Source: Bog-756 sp038210245 (GTDB lineage: Bacteria; Actinomycetota; Acidimicrobiia; Acidimicrobiales; RAAP-2). From it: 64,000 nucleotides of DNA. Below the pieces are notes generated by a model. It did not search any database. It saw nothing but the letters and a program-made list of their open reading frames with translations, and was not told where the DNA came from. How positions within the stretch are numbered: the first letter of the stretch is position 1; every line of letters begins with the position of its first letter. Positions 62,646 to 64,000 of this stretch are shown piece after piece. A program made the position numbers and the translations under genes. The stretch lies in assembly GCA_038210245.1 (NCBI GenBank), contig JBBQWW010000008.1:7744-71743 (forward strand), read 5' to 3'.

Positions 62646-63278
62646 CTACGCGTTCTTCATCTCGGAGGCGGACGGCAAAGGGGCCGCGGACACCATCACG
62701 AAGGCGTGTACCCTCGGGTCGACCGGCGCGGCTGACAGCATCTCCTCGAGTCGGCGCAGGCCCCGATGGCAGAGGACCCGGATCGACCCCGGCGAGCGGC
62801 CCATGATCTCCGCCGTCACCGGCACGCTCAGTCCGGCCACGATCCGCAGCATCACCGCCTCACCTTGATCCGGAGGGAGCGTGGCGATGAGCGCCAAGGA
62901 TCGCTCGGTGGCCGAGTGCTCGTCGGCTTCCGACTCGACGTTGTTGCTGGCCGGCAGCATGGCGAGGTTGGCCAGATCGATGGAGAGGGGACGGAGGTCT
63001 CCGGCGCGGTACCAGTCCGTGAGCCGGTTGCGGGCGGCCGTGAACAGCCAGGCTCGAAACCCGTTCTCGTCCCCCTCGAACGACGGCAGCGCCTTCAGCA
63101 CCCGGAACCAGGTGTCCGCGGCCAGATCCTCGGCGGCCGGCGCGGCCTTGACCCGTAGGTAGCGGAGGAGTCCGGGCTGGAACTCGCGCCAGATCTCCGC
63201 AAACGCCTCTTCGTCCCCACGCTTCGCAGCCCGGAGGCTCCCCCCGAAGTCGACCAGCACTGACCCCCCAACCCTCAT
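62646..63278 (-). CDS. ECF-type RNA polymerase sigma factor
   Basis: 210-residue sigma-70 family protein. Region 2: DEEAFAEIWREFQPGLLRYL, then AEDLAADTWFRVLKALPSFE and FRAWLFTAARNRLTDWYRAG. Region 4: TLPPDQGEAVMLRIVAGLSV then VTAEIMGRSPGSIRVLCHRG. It directs RNA polymerase to an extracytoplasmic-stress or surface regulon. It is followed by the Thr-Pro stalk protein, probably its regulator. The start at 63278 is one of two possible; a GTG nearby with a G-rich upstream is the alternative. Confidence 0.92.
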   Translation of the reverse strand: MRVGGSVLVDFGGSLRAAKRGDEEAFAEIWREFQPGLLRYLRVKAAPAAEDLAADTWFRVLKALPSFEGDENGFRAWLFTAARNRLTDWYRAGDLRPLSIDLANLAMLPASNNVESEADEHSATERSLALIATLPPDQGEAVMLRIVAGLSVPVTAEIMGRSPGSIRVLCHRGLRRLEEMLSAAPVDPRVHAFVMVSAAPLPSASEMKNA

Positions 63279-63527
63279 TCGCCGACCACACTGTTGCCGC
63301 CCCCTCCTCAAGTACTACACCCGCGTCGAGGGACCGTCCACCACCTTGGCCCACCCCAGACCGCCTGAGCTGGGCCGATGGGCTGGAGTAACGAAATTTG
63401 GTCGTTGCTCGTTTGTATAGAGGGATTGGTGTCGATCGGATCGCCGTGATGGAGGGTCAGTAACGGATTCGGCCCCTTCGAGGTTGTATTGGGTGAACCA
63501 CTGCCCATCCCTAGGGGGACCTGCATC
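63279..63527. other. Divergent promoter of sigma factor and secreted protein
   Basis: 250 bases, AT-richer around 63385-63430 (GTAACGAAATTTGGTCGTTG), with AGGGGG about ten bases before the ATG at 63528. No coding frame of good quality. Confidence 0.5.
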
Positions 63528-64000
63528 ATGCTCAAGACCTTGATGAAATCCGCACTGGCGGTGTCGATCGCCGCTGGAGGAGTGATCGCGCTGTCCTCCG
63601 GAACGGCCGGTGCGGCCAAGCCCACTATCACCGCCGGGGCCGGCAGCTCCATCAGCTGTGCCATCACCGGGGTGGCCCACCTCAGCGTCCCGCTCATGAA
63701 CGACTGGGTGGCCGCCGACCATGCCAGCGACCCGGTCGCCGCGGTGGTCGCACTGGCCAACCAGCAGTACGCCCAGAACGGTCCAAGCATCACCACCATC
63801 AAGGGTGGTGGCACCTGTACCGGAACCGTAACGGACGGAACGAACTCGGCCACGGTGACATCAGTGAAGTTCAGCGTGACCAACGATCCGGCCCACCTGG
63901 GCAACACCGGCGAACTCACCTGCACCGGCCTGGTGCTCAACACGCCGCCGAGCACCACCCAGTTCGATTCCACTATCAGTTATAAGACCACGGACAACGC
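63528..64000 (+). CDS. Secreted protein, C-terminus cut by window edge
   Basis: At least 157 residues. Signal peptide: MLKTLMKSALAVSIAAGGVI then SSGTAGAA. The mature part has Cys pairs (SISCAITG, GGTCTGT, LTCTGLVL) and many Thr/Val beta-strand stretches, so it probably forms a disulfide-tied beta-sandwich. No family recognised; similar secreted proteins occur in actinobacteria. AGGGGG upstream supports the start. The frame is open at base 64000. Confidence 0.75.
   Translation, partial: MLKTLMKSALAVSIAAGGVIALSSGTAGAAKPTITAGAGSSISCAITGVAHLSVPLMNDWVAADHASDPVAAVVALANQQYAQNGPSITTIKGGGTCTGTVTDGTNSATVTSVKFSVTNDPAHLGNTGELTCTGLVLNTPPSTTQFDSTISYKTTDN

Overview
The window looks like chromosome from a high-GC actinobacterium, most likely class Acidimicrobiia. 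This is inference from content. The genes have strong G/C third positions. There are two PPOX/F420-type flavoproteins, a steroid-type thiolase/DUF35 cluster and many GTG starts with GTGA or ATGA overlaps. Four secreted proteins carry the Gly-Tyr-Trp-Leu-Val-x-x-Asp-Gly-Gly repeat that is characteristic of Acidimicrobiia. There are no rRNA genes and no CRISPR array. Two tRNA genes (Glu-CTC and Gln-CTG) are present.

Left part (1-11.3 kb), accessory: an edge-truncated aldo/keto reductase, a VOC protein and a membrane protein are followed by a 0.7 kb graveyard of toxin-antitoxin genes (2.4-3.1 kb) and a large secreted beta-helix protein (3.4-6.2 kb). From 6.65 to 10.98 kb there is a tandem array of three small islets. 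Each begins with a copy of the 3' half of the tRNA-Glu gene and the array ends at the intact tRNA-Glu. The cargo is a Doc-type toxin-antitoxin pair, an unknown two-gene module and a large membrane protein. The tail of a tyrosine integrase, including its catalytic Tyr, lies directly beside the tRNA.

Middle part (11.3-48 kb), mostly metabolic: a three-gene phosphonate-type operon (FAD oxidoreductase, phosphonatase-like HAD hydrolase, PhyH-like protein) faces a phosphonate-monoester-hydrolase-like sulfatase. Next come gltX with a 3Fe-4S ferredoxin, a phosphoesterase lipoprotein, a DUF1275 protein, an ABC-F ATPase and an alpha/beta hydrolase. A four-gene block of two Cys-less thiolase homologues and two DUF35 OB-fold proteins resembles steroid side-chain retro-aldolases. 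A second sulfatase, a low-molecular-weight tyrosine phosphatase, a PPOX/SDR/dehydrogenase group, an ABC exporter, two MFS transporters (one with a TetR gene), an FTR1 iron permease under a DtxR/IdeR-type box, and an SDR with two hot-dog proteins follow.

Right part (47-64 kb): two small Cys-containing proteins, an SRPBCC protein with a GH13 glucosidase, an XRE regulator, a class III aminotransferase, a frameshifted membrane protein and a methyltransferase. The last stretch is a secretion-rich region: an Ig-like/fn3/repeat protein, a purple-acid-phosphatase-like phosphoesterase with the same repeats, a G1 (eqolisin) glutamic peptidase, an ECF sigma factor with a Thr-Pro-repeat membrane protein, and an edge-truncated secreted protein.

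The strongest candidates for something undescribed are the tRNA-Glu islet array with its orphan two-gene module, the PhyH-like protein that has lost both iron-ligand histidines inside a phosphonate operon, and the shared C-terminal repeat domain joined to four unrelated secreted front ends.
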